Positions 1-8,037 are shown, numbered from the stretch's first letter. The stretch is 14,139 nt of DNA from Clostridia bacterium (GCA_021152595.1 JAGKVC010000078.1:1-14139); one strand, 5' to 3'. Notes: generated by a model from the letters alone, not told the origin. Program-made: numbers and translations.

Positions 1-25
1 AATAAATATAAAAGAGGTTACCGTT

Positions 26-1588
26 ATGAGAACAGCAGCAATTTTCAGCGACCGGATGGTCCTGCAAAGAGAGAAACCGATCAAGGTCTGGGGCGACGGC
101 AGAGATGGCAGAACCGTGACCGTCACATTCTGCGGATATACCGCCTCGGATACCGTGCGTGACGGAAAATGGTGCGTCACGCTGCCGCCGATGCCTGCCG
201 CGGAGCATCTGACCATGACGATCCGCAGCGGCGCGGTTGAAATCGTCTACCGCGAGATCGCGCTCGGCGAGGTCTGGCTCTGCGGCGGACAGAGCAACAT
301 GGAGTTTGAGATCAAGGACGAGCTGAACGGTCAGGCGCTCCTTGATTCCCTGACGCCTGAATGTGGCGTGCGCTTCTACTACACGCCGAAGCAGCGCATG
401 ATCGACGGCAGCTTCGAGCAGACTGAACGCAATACCGCATGGAACGAGGCAACGCCGGAGACTGCAAGAGCATGGTCGGCGGTCGGGCTGTATTTTGCGC
501 TGGAGCTGCAACAGAAGCTCGGCGTGACCGTCGGACTGATCGGCTGCAACTGGGGCGGAACATCCGCATCTGCGTGGGTTTCGCGTGATGTTCTGGAAGC
601 AGATGCGTCACTGCATGCCTATCTCGAGGACTATGACAGCGCCGTTGCCGGAAAGACCGATGCAGAGCTGATCGCTGCCTATGATGATTATATGGCATAT
701 CAGGACAGGTGGTGGCAGGCGTATTCCCGACTGCTCGAACAGCATCCGGATACGCCGTGGGATGAGGCGCTGAAAATCGTCGGCGAATCGAAATATCCCG
801 GACCAATGGGACCGAAAAACGAAAACCGTCCCTGCGGTCTGTATGAGACAATGCTGCAAAGAGTCTGCCCCTATACACTGCGCGGATTCCTCTATTATCA
901 GGGCGAATCGGACGATCACCGCCCCGATACCTATGAGACGCTGCTGACGGCACTGATCGGCTGCTGGCGCCGTGACTGGGGTGAGCCGGAGCTGCCGTTC
1001 CTGAATGTTCAGCTCCCGATGCACCGCTCAGCGTATGATCCCGATTACAAGCACTGGTGCCGGATCCGCGAGGCGCAGGCGCGTGTCTACCGCAAGCTGC
1101 GTCATACCGGACTTGCCGTGCTGACCGACTGCGGCGAATTTGACAATATCCACCCGAAGGAAAAGGCAACAGTCGGACACCGTCTGCTGCTTCAGGCGAT
1201 GAGTGAGGTCTATCACAAAATGCCGCGTGCAAAGGCATCTGCGCCGATGCTCCGCGCTGCATATCCGCAGGGGAGCAGCTTTGTGATCCGGACGGAAAAT
1301 GCGCCTGAGGGCTTCCGGCTGACCGGTGAAGCGGTCGGATTTGAGCTTGCAGGTGCAGACGGTATCTTTTATCCGGCAGCGGCAGTCTTTGCGCCGGACT
1401 GCATCACGCTGACGGCAAAGGAAGTCGCTGTGCCGAAATTTGCGCGTTATGCGTGGACGAATTATATGGAGGTTGCAGTCTACGGCATGAACGGGCTGCC
1501 GCTCGCGCCGTTCCGCACCGATCATTTTGCGCTCTCTCAGGAAATCAGCACCGAAAAGAAAAATCTGCCCTCTGCATCTATGGATTGA
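26..1588 (+). CDS. Sialate O-acetylesterase-like SGNH-family carbohydrate esterase (SASA domain)
   Basis: This 520-residue protein is a probable carbohydrate O-acetylesterase of the sialate O-acetylesterase family, which removes acetyl groups from sialic acids or acetylated plant/mucin glycans. The N-terminal ~80 residues form a beta-rich accessory domain. The SGNH core follows: GQSNM at 88-92 supplies nucleophile Ser90, GCNWGGTSASAW lies at 173-184, YYQGESD at 290-296, and D-x-x-H with Asp373 and His376 completes the triad. These blocks are in the normal order for the family, and the length is typical. There is no signal peptide, so it should act in the cytosol on imported sugars. The ATG at 26 is preceded by AGAGG with 8-base spacing. 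The upstream promoter lies outside the window and no clear terminator follows. The exact substrate (sialate versus xylan-type acetyl) cannot be read from the sequence. Confidence 0.9.
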   Translation: MRTAAIFSDRMVLQREKPIKVWGDGRDGRTVTVTFCGYTASDTVRDGKWCVTLPPMPAAEHLTMTIRSGAVEIVYREIALGEVWLCGGQSNMEFEIKDELNGQALLDSLTPECGVRFYYTPKQRMIDGSFEQTERNTAWNEATPETARAWSAVGLYFALELQQKLGVTVGLIGCNWGGTSASAWVSRDVLEADASLHAYLEDYDSAVAGKTDAELIAAYDDYMAYQDRWWQAYSRLLEQHPDTPWDEALKIVGESKYPGPMGPKNENRPCGLYETMLQRVCPYTLRGFLYYQGESDDHRPDTYETLLTALIGCWRRDWGEPELPFLNVQLPMHRSAYDPDYKHWCRIREAQARVYRKLRHTGLAVLTDCGEFDNIHPKEKATVGHRLLLQAMSEVYHKMPRAKASAPMLRAAYPQGSSFVIRTENAPEGFRLTGEAVGFELAGADGIFYPAAAVFAPDCITLTAKEVAVPKFARYAWTNYMEVAVYGMNGLPLAPFRTDHFALSQEISTEKKNLPSASMD

Positions 1589-1674
1589 ATGCGCAGATAT
1601 TGCGGTGAATTGTCTGATTTTATGCGGCAGGATGCATATGATACATCGAATCCGGCTGAAAAATGCAAAGAAAC

Positions 1675-1703
1675 TTGACAATTACGGGAAAACGCGGTAT
1701 AAT
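1675..1703 (+). promoter_or_regulatory. Consensus sigma-A promoter for the transglutaminase/LRR pair
   Basis: TTGACA at 1675-1680 and TATAAT at 1698-1703 are separated by exactly 17 bases, a perfect vegetative promoter. A second TATAAT overlaps at 1703-1708. Transcription would start near 1710, leaving a ~50-base leader before the ATG at 1761. Confidence 0.9.
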
Positions 1704-1730
1704 ATAATGTAACTCTCTATCAAAAATCAT

Positions 1731-1745
1731 CTCCGGAATCCGGAG
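1731..1745 (+). promoter_or_regulatory. Short leader hairpin abutting the ribosome binding site
   Basis: CTCCGG-AAT-CCGGAG forms a 6-bp GC-rich hairpin inside the presumed 5' leader. Its 3' arm ends at 1745, one base before the GAAAGG ribosome binding site (1747-1752) of the gene at 1761. It could shape ribosome access. It has no T-run, so it is not a terminator. Confidence 0.4.
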
Positions 1746-1760
1746 AGAAAGGCGTTTGCG

Positions 1761-3308
1761 ATGAAGCGTTTGAAGAAACAAACCATGCAGAAGGATCCTG
1801 CCGCATCCGGTGAGAATACGCAGCAGAGGGGTTATCTCTTTGCCGGACTGATGATTCTTGCCGGAATCGTGGTCGCGCTGATTTCTGCTGCGGTACACCG
1901 CAGTCAGTCCGGTCAGCCGGTGATCGCGTCCGGTCCCGATTATGTGACCGACCGCGTATCCATGTGGGCAGGCGCAGAGATCCCGTCACCGTATTCGTTC
2001 CTCTATAAGCGCACGAGCATTCTGGTTGACAGCGCACGGTATCTGGAAATCCCGAATACCGAGGTCGGCGATCACGATGTTGCGATCCTTGTTCAGCTCA
2101 AGGACGGCACCTCGCGTACGGAAAATGCTGTGCTGAGCGTGCAGGAATCCATCATGAACATGGAGGCAGGCACCGTTCAGACCGTCGAGGAGATGCTCGG
2201 CAGCAGCTTTGCAGGCGCAACGGTCGATCCGCCGCTTTCGCAGTTTACCGAGATCGGCAATTATCCCGTTACGGTGACGCTGAACGGCATGAAGATTCCG
2301 TTCAAGCTGCATGTGCAGGATACAACGCCCCCGACCGCTGAGGTCCGGCAGGATATGACCTTCTTCCTCAATCAGGAGGTTGATCCGGAGGACTTTATCA
2401 TCAGCTGTTCTGATATGTCGCCGGTCGAATATTATTTCTCCGAGGAGCCGCTGACGGTCACGCAGGGCAACAAATCGCTCCAGATCGTTCTGGTGGATGC
2501 AGCAGGCAATACACAGACCTATGATGTGTCGTACAGTGTTTCCGGTGACGGTGAGGTTCCGGTCTTCAAGGGACTTGGCACGATGCATACCGTTGTCGGT
2601 GTGCCGGTCGATTATCTCTACGGCGTGCAGGCAGTGGACAGCGTGGACGGCGTGCTGGATGCAGAAGTCAGAGAGCCTGCCGGATTCAATATCAACACCG
2701 CCGGTACATATAAGATCACATATACCGCGACGGACTCCGCAGGCAATATCGGCACGCAGACAGCAGAGCTTCAGGTTCATTCGTCCTATGAAAATGCAAC
2801 AATGCTCAGCTCTGACGATATTATGCGCATGGGAAGCTATATCGTGAAAGAGCTTGCAAAAACAACATCTATGGTTGATCAGAAGGCATTTGCACGCGCA
2901 ATCTTCGATTATGTCAAGACGCATGTCAATTACGTCAACGGCACCAACAAGGATGACTGGCAGGCATCCGCGGTCGATGCGCTGATGCTCGGCTACGGCG
3001 ATTCCGCCTGCTACTACGGACTTTCGAGACTGCTGCTGACCTGCGCAGGCTATGACAATATGATGGTCGAGCGGCAGAATCCGAATATCAGCGAAGAGGA
3101 TGAGGAAGCCGCTGCACAGACTTGGTATGCACAGCACTTCTGGAATCTGGTCCGCGTCAACGGCGCATGGTATCACTTCGATGCCTGCCCCTATTGCGGC
3201 GGCAATGATTTCTTCCTCTGGACTGACAGTCAGATCGACTATTTCTCGTCTATGAACGGAAATTGCTTCGAGCGTGATAAAAGTCTCTATCCGGTTACAC
3301 CGGGCTGA
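1761..3308 (+). CDS. Membrane-anchored transglutaminase-like protein with Ig-like (DUF5011-type) domains
   Basis: The 515-residue product has a basic N-terminus and one hydrophobic segment at about 26-46, so it is probably anchored with its bulk outside the cell. Two Ig-like beta domains follow. The one ending near 340 has the DUF5011 signature: a DSVDG motif, then TAGTYKITYTATDSAGN at 313-329. The C-terminal part from about 350 is a transglutaminase-like core, with Cys417 in GYGDSAC, His459 in the HFWNLV segment and Asp474 in WYHFDAC, giving a complete Cys-His-Asp triad. Members of this superfamily act as cross-linkers, amidases or proteases; which applies here is unknown. A ribosome binding site GAAAGG at 1747-1752 supports the ATG. 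It is followed 42 bases later by a leucine-rich repeat gene that probably shares its transcript. Confidence 0.85.
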   Translation: MKRLKKQTMQKDPAASGENTQQRGYLFAGLMILAGIVVALISAAVHRSQSGQPVIASGPDYVTDRVSMWAGAEIPSPYSFLYKRTSILVDSARYLEIPNTEVGDHDVAILVQLKDGTSRTENAVLSVQESIMNMEAGTVQTVEEMLGSSFAGATVDPPLSQFTEIGNYPVTVTLNGMKIPFKLHVQDTTPPTAEVRQDMTFFLNQEVDPEDFIISCSDMSPVEYYFSEEPLTVTQGNKSLQIVLVDAAGNTQTYDVSYSVSGDGEVPVFKGLGTMHTVVGVPVDYLYGVQAVDSVDGVLDAEVREPAGFNINTAGTYKITYTATDSAGNIGTQTAELQVHSSYENATMLSSDDIMRMGSYIVKELAKTTSMVDQKAFARAIFDYVKTHVNYVNGTNKDDWQASAVDALMLGYGDSACYYGLSRLLLTCAGYDNMMVERQNPNISEEDEEAAAQTWYAQHFWNLVRVNGAWYHFDACPYCGGNDFFLWTDSQIDYFSSMNGNCFERDKSLYPVTPG

Positions 3309-3350
3309 TATATAAATATAGAGAAATAAAAAAACAAAGAGGATATGGGT

Positions 3351-4184
3351 ATGGGAATCTTTCATAAAACCACTGCGGACAAAATCAGGTACCGCAACAA
3401 GGACCGCGTAGAGCGCGGTGAGTTTCGCGGGAGCGAGATCGTGGAACTTGAAATGCCGGCGACCGTTCGGATCGTCGGGGAGAGCGCATTCCGTGAATGC
3501 AGAAACCTCAAGCGTGTTTCGCTCTCCAATACGCTTTGTGAGCTTGGCGCATATGCCTTCCGCGACTGCGATATGATGGAAAATATCGTAATGCCCGGCG
3601 AGATGCGCTATCCGGACGGCAGTGCCGGTCAGATCGGAATCGGCTGCTTTGAGGGCTGCGGACTCCTGCGTGAGATCGTGATTCCGGAGGGAATTGCCGT
3701 AATCGGTGCCAATGCGTTTCATAACTGTGCGGCGCTGGAATCGGTGACGCTTCCGCGTTCGCTGCGGGCAATCCGGAGCGGTGCTTTTGCAGGCTGTGCA
3801 AGACTGAAAACGCTCAATGCACCCGTGATGCCGGATCTGATTGCGCTGGATGCATTCCGTGATACACCGCAGCAGGACCGGATCATCAGCCAGCGCAAGC
3901 CTGTCCTGACAATTATGCATACATCGTCCTTCGGGCTGCCGGAGATCTTCCAGTTCTCCGCTTCGCCGCATCTGATCGGTACGGAGCAATCCGACGGCAA
4001 TATGTCCGTCATGCTCGATGCCTGCGATGAAACGCGCGTCTGCTTCCGCATTACACAGTATAAGCATGCTGGCGGCAGTCATATCGTCCCGTTCAACACC
4101 CCGACACGCCTTTTCTATGAGGAATACGACTGTCAGGGCAGAACCGGACTGCAAAAGGAAGAGATCATCGCTTCCTATCGCTGA
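3351..4184 (+). CDS. BspA-type leucine-rich repeat (LRR_5) protein
   Basis: The 277-residue product carries four or five BspA-type LRR_5 repeats between about residues 36 and 160. Typical units are IVGESAFRECRNLKRVSL, IGIGCFEGCGLLREIVIPEG and IGANAFHNCAALESVTLP. These repeats usually mediate protein binding. The ~115 C-terminal residues are not LRR and were not recognised. There is no signal peptide or membrane segment, which is unusual since many LRR_5 proteins are exported. An in-frame ATG at 3345 exists but sits only two bases after the AAAGAGG binding site (3336-3342). The ATG at 3351 has normal 8-base spacing and is preferred. It lies directly downstream of the transglutaminase-like gene and ends at a terminator, so the two are likely a bicistronic operon. 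Confidence 0.8.
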   Translation: MGIFHKTTADKIRYRNKDRVERGEFRGSEIVELEMPATVRIVGESAFRECRNLKRVSLSNTLCELGAYAFRDCDMMENIVMPGEMRYPDGSAGQIGIGCFEGCGLLREIVIPEGIAVIGANAFHNCAALESVTLPRSLRAIRSGAFAGCARLKTLNAPVMPDLIALDAFRDTPQQDRIISQRKPVLTIMHTSSFGLPEIFQFSASPHLIGTEQSDGNMSVMLDACDETRVCFRITQYKHAGGSHIVPFNTPTRLFYEEYDCQGRTGLQKEEIIASYR

Positions 4185-4189
4185 ACACA

Positions 4190-4239
4190 AGCCGCAGAAT
4201 TTCTGATTCCGGTCAGAGATGCTGCGGCTGTCTGTTTTT
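4190..4239 (+). terminator. Rho-independent terminator after the LRR gene
   Basis: AGCCGCAG (4190-4197) pairs with CTGCGGCT (4222-4229). An inner hairpin TCTGA/TCAGA sits within the loop. GTCTGTTTTT follows. It closes the promoter-1675 transcript six bases after the LRR stop codon. Confidence 0.75.
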
Positions 4240-4271
4240 CCGGAGAACAATTCCTGCACAAAGGAGATATT

Positions 4272-5060
4272 ATGCTGTATAAACGATTCACATTGCCGTT
4301 GCTGCTTGCCGCCGCAGGATTCATGTTGTCAGCCTGTCAGCATGCGGACGATGCACTTCCGGAGAATCCGGTTGTGTTTCATCACGAAACATTTATCAAT
4401 CCTGCGGATCAGAATGATACATATTATGCGGTCAGATATCAGGACAGAATCTATATTCCATACGGCAAGCCGGCAGAGGGCGGCGTAGATGCCGATGCGA
4501 TCGGAAGCTGTCTGGGCTATCAGGAGCAGGACGGCGTCGAGGATCAAAACATGCGCTTTTACACGCTCGCAGGTGATGAAGATACCGTTTTTCTGATGCG
4601 CAAATACGTCGGGGGGATTATGAATCAGCCTGTATTTTTCCGCGCAGTCGATACGAAAGCGAAGAGTATCACGGTGCCTGCGTATGTTGAGCCGGATCAT
4701 GACGGGCTGTTCTGGACGGATCTCAGTGCGGCGGATCCGGCAAGACTTGACGAACTGAGAACGCAGTATCCGGAATATTTTGAGCTGTCGTCATTCAAGG
4801 GCATTGAGATCTATGTTTGGCAAACGGCGGCTGAGTCGTATCAGTGCGGCATGATGAGCGGTACAAACCGCAATAAGACGGATTCGGAGATCGCTTCTCT
4901 CAAGCCGCTGACGATTGATGATGCAAAGCTGATTTTGGATTCGCTCGGTGTGCCGAAAACTGATCGGATTGTGATACCTGTGGCGCAGCAACATTCCGGT
5001 TATGTGTATGAGATCGACGATGCCTACAGGGAAAAGGTGCAGAAGCTGTTTGAGGAATGA
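4272..5060 (+). CDS. Hypothetical lipoprotein
   Basis: The 262-residue product has a lipoprotein signal peptide: a short basic start, a hydrophobic stretch, and the lipobox LSAC with the lipidated Cys at residue 22. It should therefore be tethered to the outer face of the cytoplasmic membrane. The mature part is acidic and mixed alpha/beta, with no motif I recognise, so no function is proposed. A strong AAGGAG site at 4261-4266 with 5-base spacing to the ATG supports the start. The gene lies between a terminator (4190-4239) and the dut promoter (from 5079), suggesting it is transcribed alone, although no clear promoter was found in the short gap upstream. Confidence 0.8.
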   Translation: MLYKRFTLPLLLAAAGFMLSACQHADDALPENPVVFHHETFINPADQNDTYYAVRYQDRIYIPYGKPAEGGVDADAIGSCLGYQEQDGVEDQNMRFYTLAGDEDTVFLMRKYVGGIMNQPVFFRAVDTKAKSITVPAYVEPDHDGLFWTDLSAADPARLDELRTQYPEYFELSSFKGIEIYVWQTAAESYQCGMMSGTNRNKTDSEIASLKPLTIDDAKLILDSLGVPKTDRIVIPVAQQHSGYVYEIDDAYREKVQKLFEE

Positions 5061-5078
5061 CTTTTCTCAGAAAGGTAC

Positions 5079-5107
5079 TTGCAAAATTTGACAAAATGTG
5101 CTATACT
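5079..5107 (+). promoter_or_regulatory. Probable promoter of dut
   Basis: TTGCAA at 5079-5084 and TATACT at 5102-5107 are 17 bases apart, and TGC directly precedes the -10, giving an extended -10. A perfect TTGACA at 5088-5093 also occurs, but only 8 bases from the -10, so it is unlikely to be the -35 in use. Confidence 0.75.
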
Positions 5108-5141
5108 AAAAGATAGTTTATCATGAAAGGGCGGATTTGAT

Positions 5142-5579
5142 ATGCTGCTGACATTCAAACGGCTGCGTGAGGGCGCAAAGATCCCTGTGCGTGCGACAGA
5201 GGCGAGTGCCGGAATGGATCTTTCTGCGTCGCTGACGGAACCGGTTGAAATTCCGCCGCATGCGATCCGGCTGATTCCGACCGGACTTGCAGCCGCACCT
5301 GCGCGCAGCGATGTCATGCTGATGCTCTGTGCGCGCTCCGGACTTGCATCGAAGCACGGCATCGGAATGGCAAACGGCGTCGGCATTGTGGATGCGGATT
5401 ACCGCGGAGAGATCTGCGTGCCGCTGATCAATCAGAGCGATGTGCCGTTCACCGTGACAGACGGTCTGCGGATCGCCCAGATGATTGTTGTTCCTGTGAT
5501 CCTGCCGGAGATCACGGAATCGGATGAACTGCCTGATACCAGCCGCGGAAGCGGCGGATTCGGCTCCACCGGTACCTGA
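5142..5579 (+). CDS. dut: Deoxyuridine 5'-triphosphate nucleotidohydrolase (dUTPase)
   Basis: dUTPase hydrolyses dUTP to dUMP and pyrophosphate, keeping uracil out of DNA and feeding dTMP synthesis. All five motifs of the trimeric family are visible in order in this 145-residue protein: AGMDLSA at 23-29, RSGLA at 65-69, NGVGIVDADYRGE at 78-90 with the catalytic Asp, DGLRIAQ at 107-113, and the P-loop-like RGSGGFGSTG at 135-144. Length is normal. GAAAGG at 5125-5130 precedes the ATG. It has its own promoter and is followed 50 bases later by the DUF4321 gene, with which it may be co-transcribed. Confidence 0.97.
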   Translation: MLLTFKRLREGAKIPVRATEASAGMDLSASLTEPVEIPPHAIRLIPTGLAAAPARSDVMLMLCARSGLASKHGIGMANGVGIVDADYRGEICVPLINQSDVPFTVTDGLRIAQMIVVPVILPEITESDELPDTSRGSGGFGSTGT

Positions 5580-5629
5580 TTCAGATACAGACAAAATACG
5601 TAGAACATGAAAAAGAAAGGATCCTCACT

Positions 5630-5893
5630 ATGAAAAATAAGCTCGTCTATCTGCTGATGATCATTCTTGCGATCGTCTTTGGCTATCTGCTCGGTATTCT
5701 CTGTGCCGGAATGGATGAGCCGATGGTCTCTTGGCTCGGCACCAGTCTGGATTTCAAACTCGATCCGGCAACGGTCGATCTGCACGCATTCGCGCTGACC
5801 TTCGGCATCCGGCTTTCGATCAATCCGATCCAGATTCTCTTTATTCTGCTTGCAATCGTGATCTCGCCGAAGATCGCGGCTTCGATCAAATAA
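5630..5893 (+). CDS. DUF4321-family small membrane protein
   Basis: This 87-residue protein has two hydrophobic helices, at about 5-26 and 68-83, separated by a ~40-residue segment containing WLGTSLDFKLDPATVDL and LTFGIRLSINP. That arrangement and the G/L-rich first helix match the DUF4321 family of small Firmicute membrane proteins, whose function is unknown. GAAAGGA about 10 bases upstream supports the ATG. It follows dut by 50 bases and precedes a terminator-like hairpin, so it probably ends a dut transcript. Confidence 0.8.
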   Translation: MKNKLVYLLMIILAIVFGYLLGILCAGMDEPMVSWLGTSLDFKLDPATVDLHAFALTFGIRLSINPIQILFILLAIVISPKIAASIK

Positions 5894-5904
5894 TTCATAC
5901 GGAT

Positions 5905-5946
5905 ACAGTATCGCGGAGCGCAGGCTTTGCGGTACTGTTTGTTTTC
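5905..5946 (+). terminator. Terminator-like hairpin between the DUF4321 and PHP genes
   Basis: ACAGTATCGC (5905-5914) pairs with GCGGTACTGT (5929-5938), a 10-bp stem with one G-T wobble and a 14-base loop, followed by TTGTTTTC. The next gene's GGGGAGG site begins at 5947. It may terminate or attenuate read-through into the PHP gene. Confidence 0.6.
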
Positions 5947-5957
5947 GGGGAGGTATT

Positions 5958-6644
5958 ATGATACGCTGGGAAACGCATGCCCACACAAAAGAGGGGAGCG
6001 CCTGCGCGACAGCATCTGCGGCGGATATGGCGCGCGGATGCAGGCAGGCAGGCTATGACGGCATGTTCGTCACCGATCATTTTTATCATGGGAATACTTC
6101 GGTTGACCGCAGTCTGCCGTGGGCGGAATGGGTGCGGCAGTTCTGTCTCGGATATTACCATGCAAAGGAGGAGGGCGAGCGGATCGGTCTGCGCGTCTGC
6201 TTCGGCTGGGAGTATAGCTGGGACGGCAATGACTTCCTGACCTACGGTCTTTCGCCGGAATGGCTCCTTGCGCATCCGGAGACAATTACCGCAGAGCCGC
6301 TGGAATATCTCAGACTGATCCGGCTGGCAGGCGGCTGTATCATTCACGCGCATCCTTTCCGCGAGGAAGCCTATGTCCCGTATATCAAGCTGGTGCCGGG
6401 GCGCGTGGACGGCGTTGAGGTCTATAACGGCGGCAATCACCGGCAGGAATACAATGAACGTGCGCTGTGGTATGCGAAAAGCTACGGTCTGCCGCAGACA
6501 TCGGGTTCGGATACGCATTGGAGTGATATGTTCGTCGGGGGCATTCTGACTGATCAGCACATCCGCAGCACAGAGGATTATCCCGAGGTTGTGCGTTCCG
6601 GTATCACGGGGCTGATTCAAAACGGAACCGATGTGCTGTTCTGA
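5958..6644 (+). CDS. PHP-domain metal-dependent phosphoesterase
   Basis: The 228-residue protein is a PHP-fold hydrolase. Metal-binding motifs are all present: H-x-H at His7/His9 (THAHT), TDH at Asp40/His41, Glu85 in GWEYS, H-x-H at His130/His132 (HAHP), and SGSDTHW with Asp185/His187. PHP proteins of this size hydrolyse phosphate esters, for example histidinol phosphate or nucleotide 3',5'-phosphates. There is no his operon nearby, so the substrate is left open. It is cytosolic. A strong GGGGAGG at 5947-5953 precedes the ATG. The neighbouring SUKH/Syd-like gene begins 20 bases after the stop and probably shares the transcript. Confidence 0.88.
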   Translation: MIRWETHAHTKEGSACATASAADMARGCRQAGYDGMFVTDHFYHGNTSVDRSLPWAEWVRQFCLGYYHAKEEGERIGLRVCFGWEYSWDGNDFLTYGLSPEWLLAHPETITAEPLEYLRLIRLAGGCIIHAHPFREEAYVPYIKLVPGRVDGVEVYNGGNHRQEYNERALWYAKSYGLPQTSGSDTHWSDMFVGGILTDQHIRSTEDYPEVVRSGITGLIQNGTDVLF

Positions 6645-6663
6645 AAACCAGAGGTGATATGAT

Positions 6664-7260
6664 TTGAAAAATGCACTGCTGCATTTCAGCAGAAAAGCGA
6701 CGGAGCAGCCCGATTACCTGATCCGGTGTCAAAGTGATTTCGAGGGCGCTGATCCGGAGCTTGCAGCTGAAATCAAACAGAAGTTTCTTGTTCCGCGGAC
6801 AGCGAAAACGGATTTTGCGCCGTTCTGTGCGTGCTTCGGAATCGAGCTTCCGGACGATATCAAGGCATATATCAATTTATACTGGCACACATCCGTCTAT
6901 GGCGTATACGATTGCTGCAAGCAGAATGAAGCAGGTGACGGCTCCTATCAATTTGATGAGGGACTTGTCTTGTTTCCCGTCATCAGGCGGATCGGCGAAA
7001 CGGATGATGATGTTCTTTTTCATGAGAACGGCGTTTACAGGCTCACGGAGGAGCTGTATGAGGACTATGCGGATTCCGTGAAAGATGTCAGGGATTATAT
7101 CTGTATCGGCTGGACAGAGCATTCTGCCTATAAGATCCTGTATCAGGTTTCAACAGGGGAGATTTATCTGGAAAGTTCAACGGAAGGCAGCGCGGCTGAT
7201 GAGAAACCGATTGCAGCTTCACTGCCTGAACTGATCAACCGGCTGTATTTCCTGAACTGA
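6664..7260 (+). CDS. SUKH-superfamily (Syd/SMI1-KNR4-like) protein, TTG start
   Basis: The 198-residue cytosolic protein resembles SUKH-superfamily proteins, especially Syd. It shows ELPDDIKAYINLYW at 61-74, EGLVLFP at 99-105, a beta segment ICIGWT at 146-151, VSTGEIYLES at 162-171, and a C-terminal helix with LPELINRL at 187-194. Syd binds SecY in enterobacteria. Other SUKH members are immunity proteins for polymorphic toxins. No toxin gene is adjacent, so the role is open. The start must be TTG at 6664: GAGGTGAT lies at 6651-6658, the ATG at 6659 hits a stop after two codons, and no nearby ATG is in frame. It ends just before a strong bidirectional terminator. Confidence 0.65.
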   Translation: MKNALLHFSRKATEQPDYLIRCQSDFEGADPELAAEIKQKFLVPRTAKTDFAPFCACFGIELPDDIKAYINLYWHTSVYGVYDCCKQNEAGDGSYQFDEGLVLFPVIRRIGETDDDVLFHENGVYRLTEELYEDYADSVKDVRDYICIGWTEHSAYKILYQVSTGEIYLESSTEGSAADEKPIAASLPELINRLYFLN

Positions 7261-7272
7261 ATGTATAATAGA

Positions 7273-7314
7273 AAAAGCCGCTCCGGTCAAGCTGAACAGA
7301 CCGGAGCGGCTTTT
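7273..7314. terminator. Bidirectional Rho-independent terminator
   Basis: AAAAGCCGCTCCGGTC (7273-7288) and GACCGGAGCGGCTTTT (7299-7314) form a perfect 16-bp stem with a 10-base loop. The A-run on the left gives a T-run on the minus strand. It sits between the converging SUKH-like gene and the endolysin gene and can stop transcription from both sides. Confidence 0.93.
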
Positions 7315-7332
7315 AGTATTGGCAAAGGGGCT

Positions 7333-8037
7333 TTATGCGATCAGGGCGGCTTTGGTCGCAGGTCCGCAGATGCCGTCAACGGTGAGACGCTGCTCAAATT
7401 GAAATGCGAGCAGTCCGCCGAGGGTGATTCTGCCGAAATAGCCGTCGATCTCTGAACTGCGCAGATAGCCGTGAATGCAGAGCTTTTCCTGCATCCAGCG
7501 GACCGCCGCACCGGAATCGCCCTTCCGGATCAGACCGGGCGGCACGGTGTCCGGCAGATAGATGAATCCGAGAAAGCGGTACTGGGTTCCGGCGCCCCAG
7601 TTGCCGTTCTGATTTTCGCGGTATGCCGTCCAGAACGGCGTTGCGGAGCCGTATCCGCTTTCCGAGGTTACAATGCTGCCGTCAGTGTTGATCTGCTCAA
7701 CGACGGCAACATGGCCTGCGCCGTCCGCGGAGGTCCATGTTTTGCCCCTTGCCCAGACGATGATCGCGCCGCGCCGCGGTGTATTGCCGACCTCAAGTCC
7801 CTGCGAGACCGCAGTATCATAGAAATCCTCAGCATTCGGCGGATAGTTGAAATACACAAATTTCCCCTGTGCCAGAATCTCATTGAATCTGCCTGCCGCA
7901 TATCCGACGCAGTTTGCCAGCACATTGCAGCCTGCATCGCGCGGATTGCCGACAATCGCCGTCGAATATCCGCCGTTTGCGACCGTGTTGTAATAGGGAT
8001 TGCCGCTCTCGGGCTTTGTCAGTCTCGGTTTGAACAT
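7333..8037 (-). CDS. Phage-type endolysin: CHAP amidase/endopeptidase plus peptidoglycan-binding domain
   Basis: The 234-residue product hydrolyses peptidoglycan. The N-terminal CHAP domain (about 25-165) has catalytic Cys43 in NCVGYAAGRF, His109 in GAGHVAVVEQI and an acidic partner at Glu126 in SESGYG. A PG_binding_1-type domain occupies about 169-234 (IRKGDSGAAVRWMQ, then IDGYFGRITLGGLLAFQ and VDGICGPAT). There is no signal peptide, as in phage lysins that need a holin. The ATG at 8035-8037 has AGAAAGGA 8 bases upstream. An ATG three codons earlier overlaps that site and is less likely. It is the last gene of the minus-strand phage cassette and ends next to the bidirectional terminator. No holin gene was recognised. 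Confidence 0.9.
   Translation of the reverse strand: MFKPRLTKPESGNPYYNTVANGGYSTAIVGNPRDAGCNVLANCVGYAAGRFNEILAQGKFVYFNYPPNAEDFYDTAVSQGLEVGNTPRRGAIIVWARGKTWTSADGAGHVAVVEQINTDGSIVTSESGYGSATPFWTAYRENQNGNWGAGTQYRFLGFIYLPDTVPPGLIRKGDSGAAVRWMQEKLCIHGYLRSSEIDGYFGRITLGGLLAFQFEQRLTVDGICGPATKAALIA

Noticed and set aside
1986..4259. A 757-codon open frame on the minus strand spanning the transglutaminase and LRR genes
   Set aside because: It is antisense to two genes with clear domains, good ribosome binding sites and a consensus promoter. The translation is Arg/His/Ile-rich without motifs, as expected of a shadow frame in GC-biased coding DNA.
5958..6644. Assigning the PHP protein as histidinol-phosphatase of histidine biosynthesis
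   Set aside because: The metal-binding motifs fit any PHP phosphoesterase, and no histidine biosynthesis gene is nearby.
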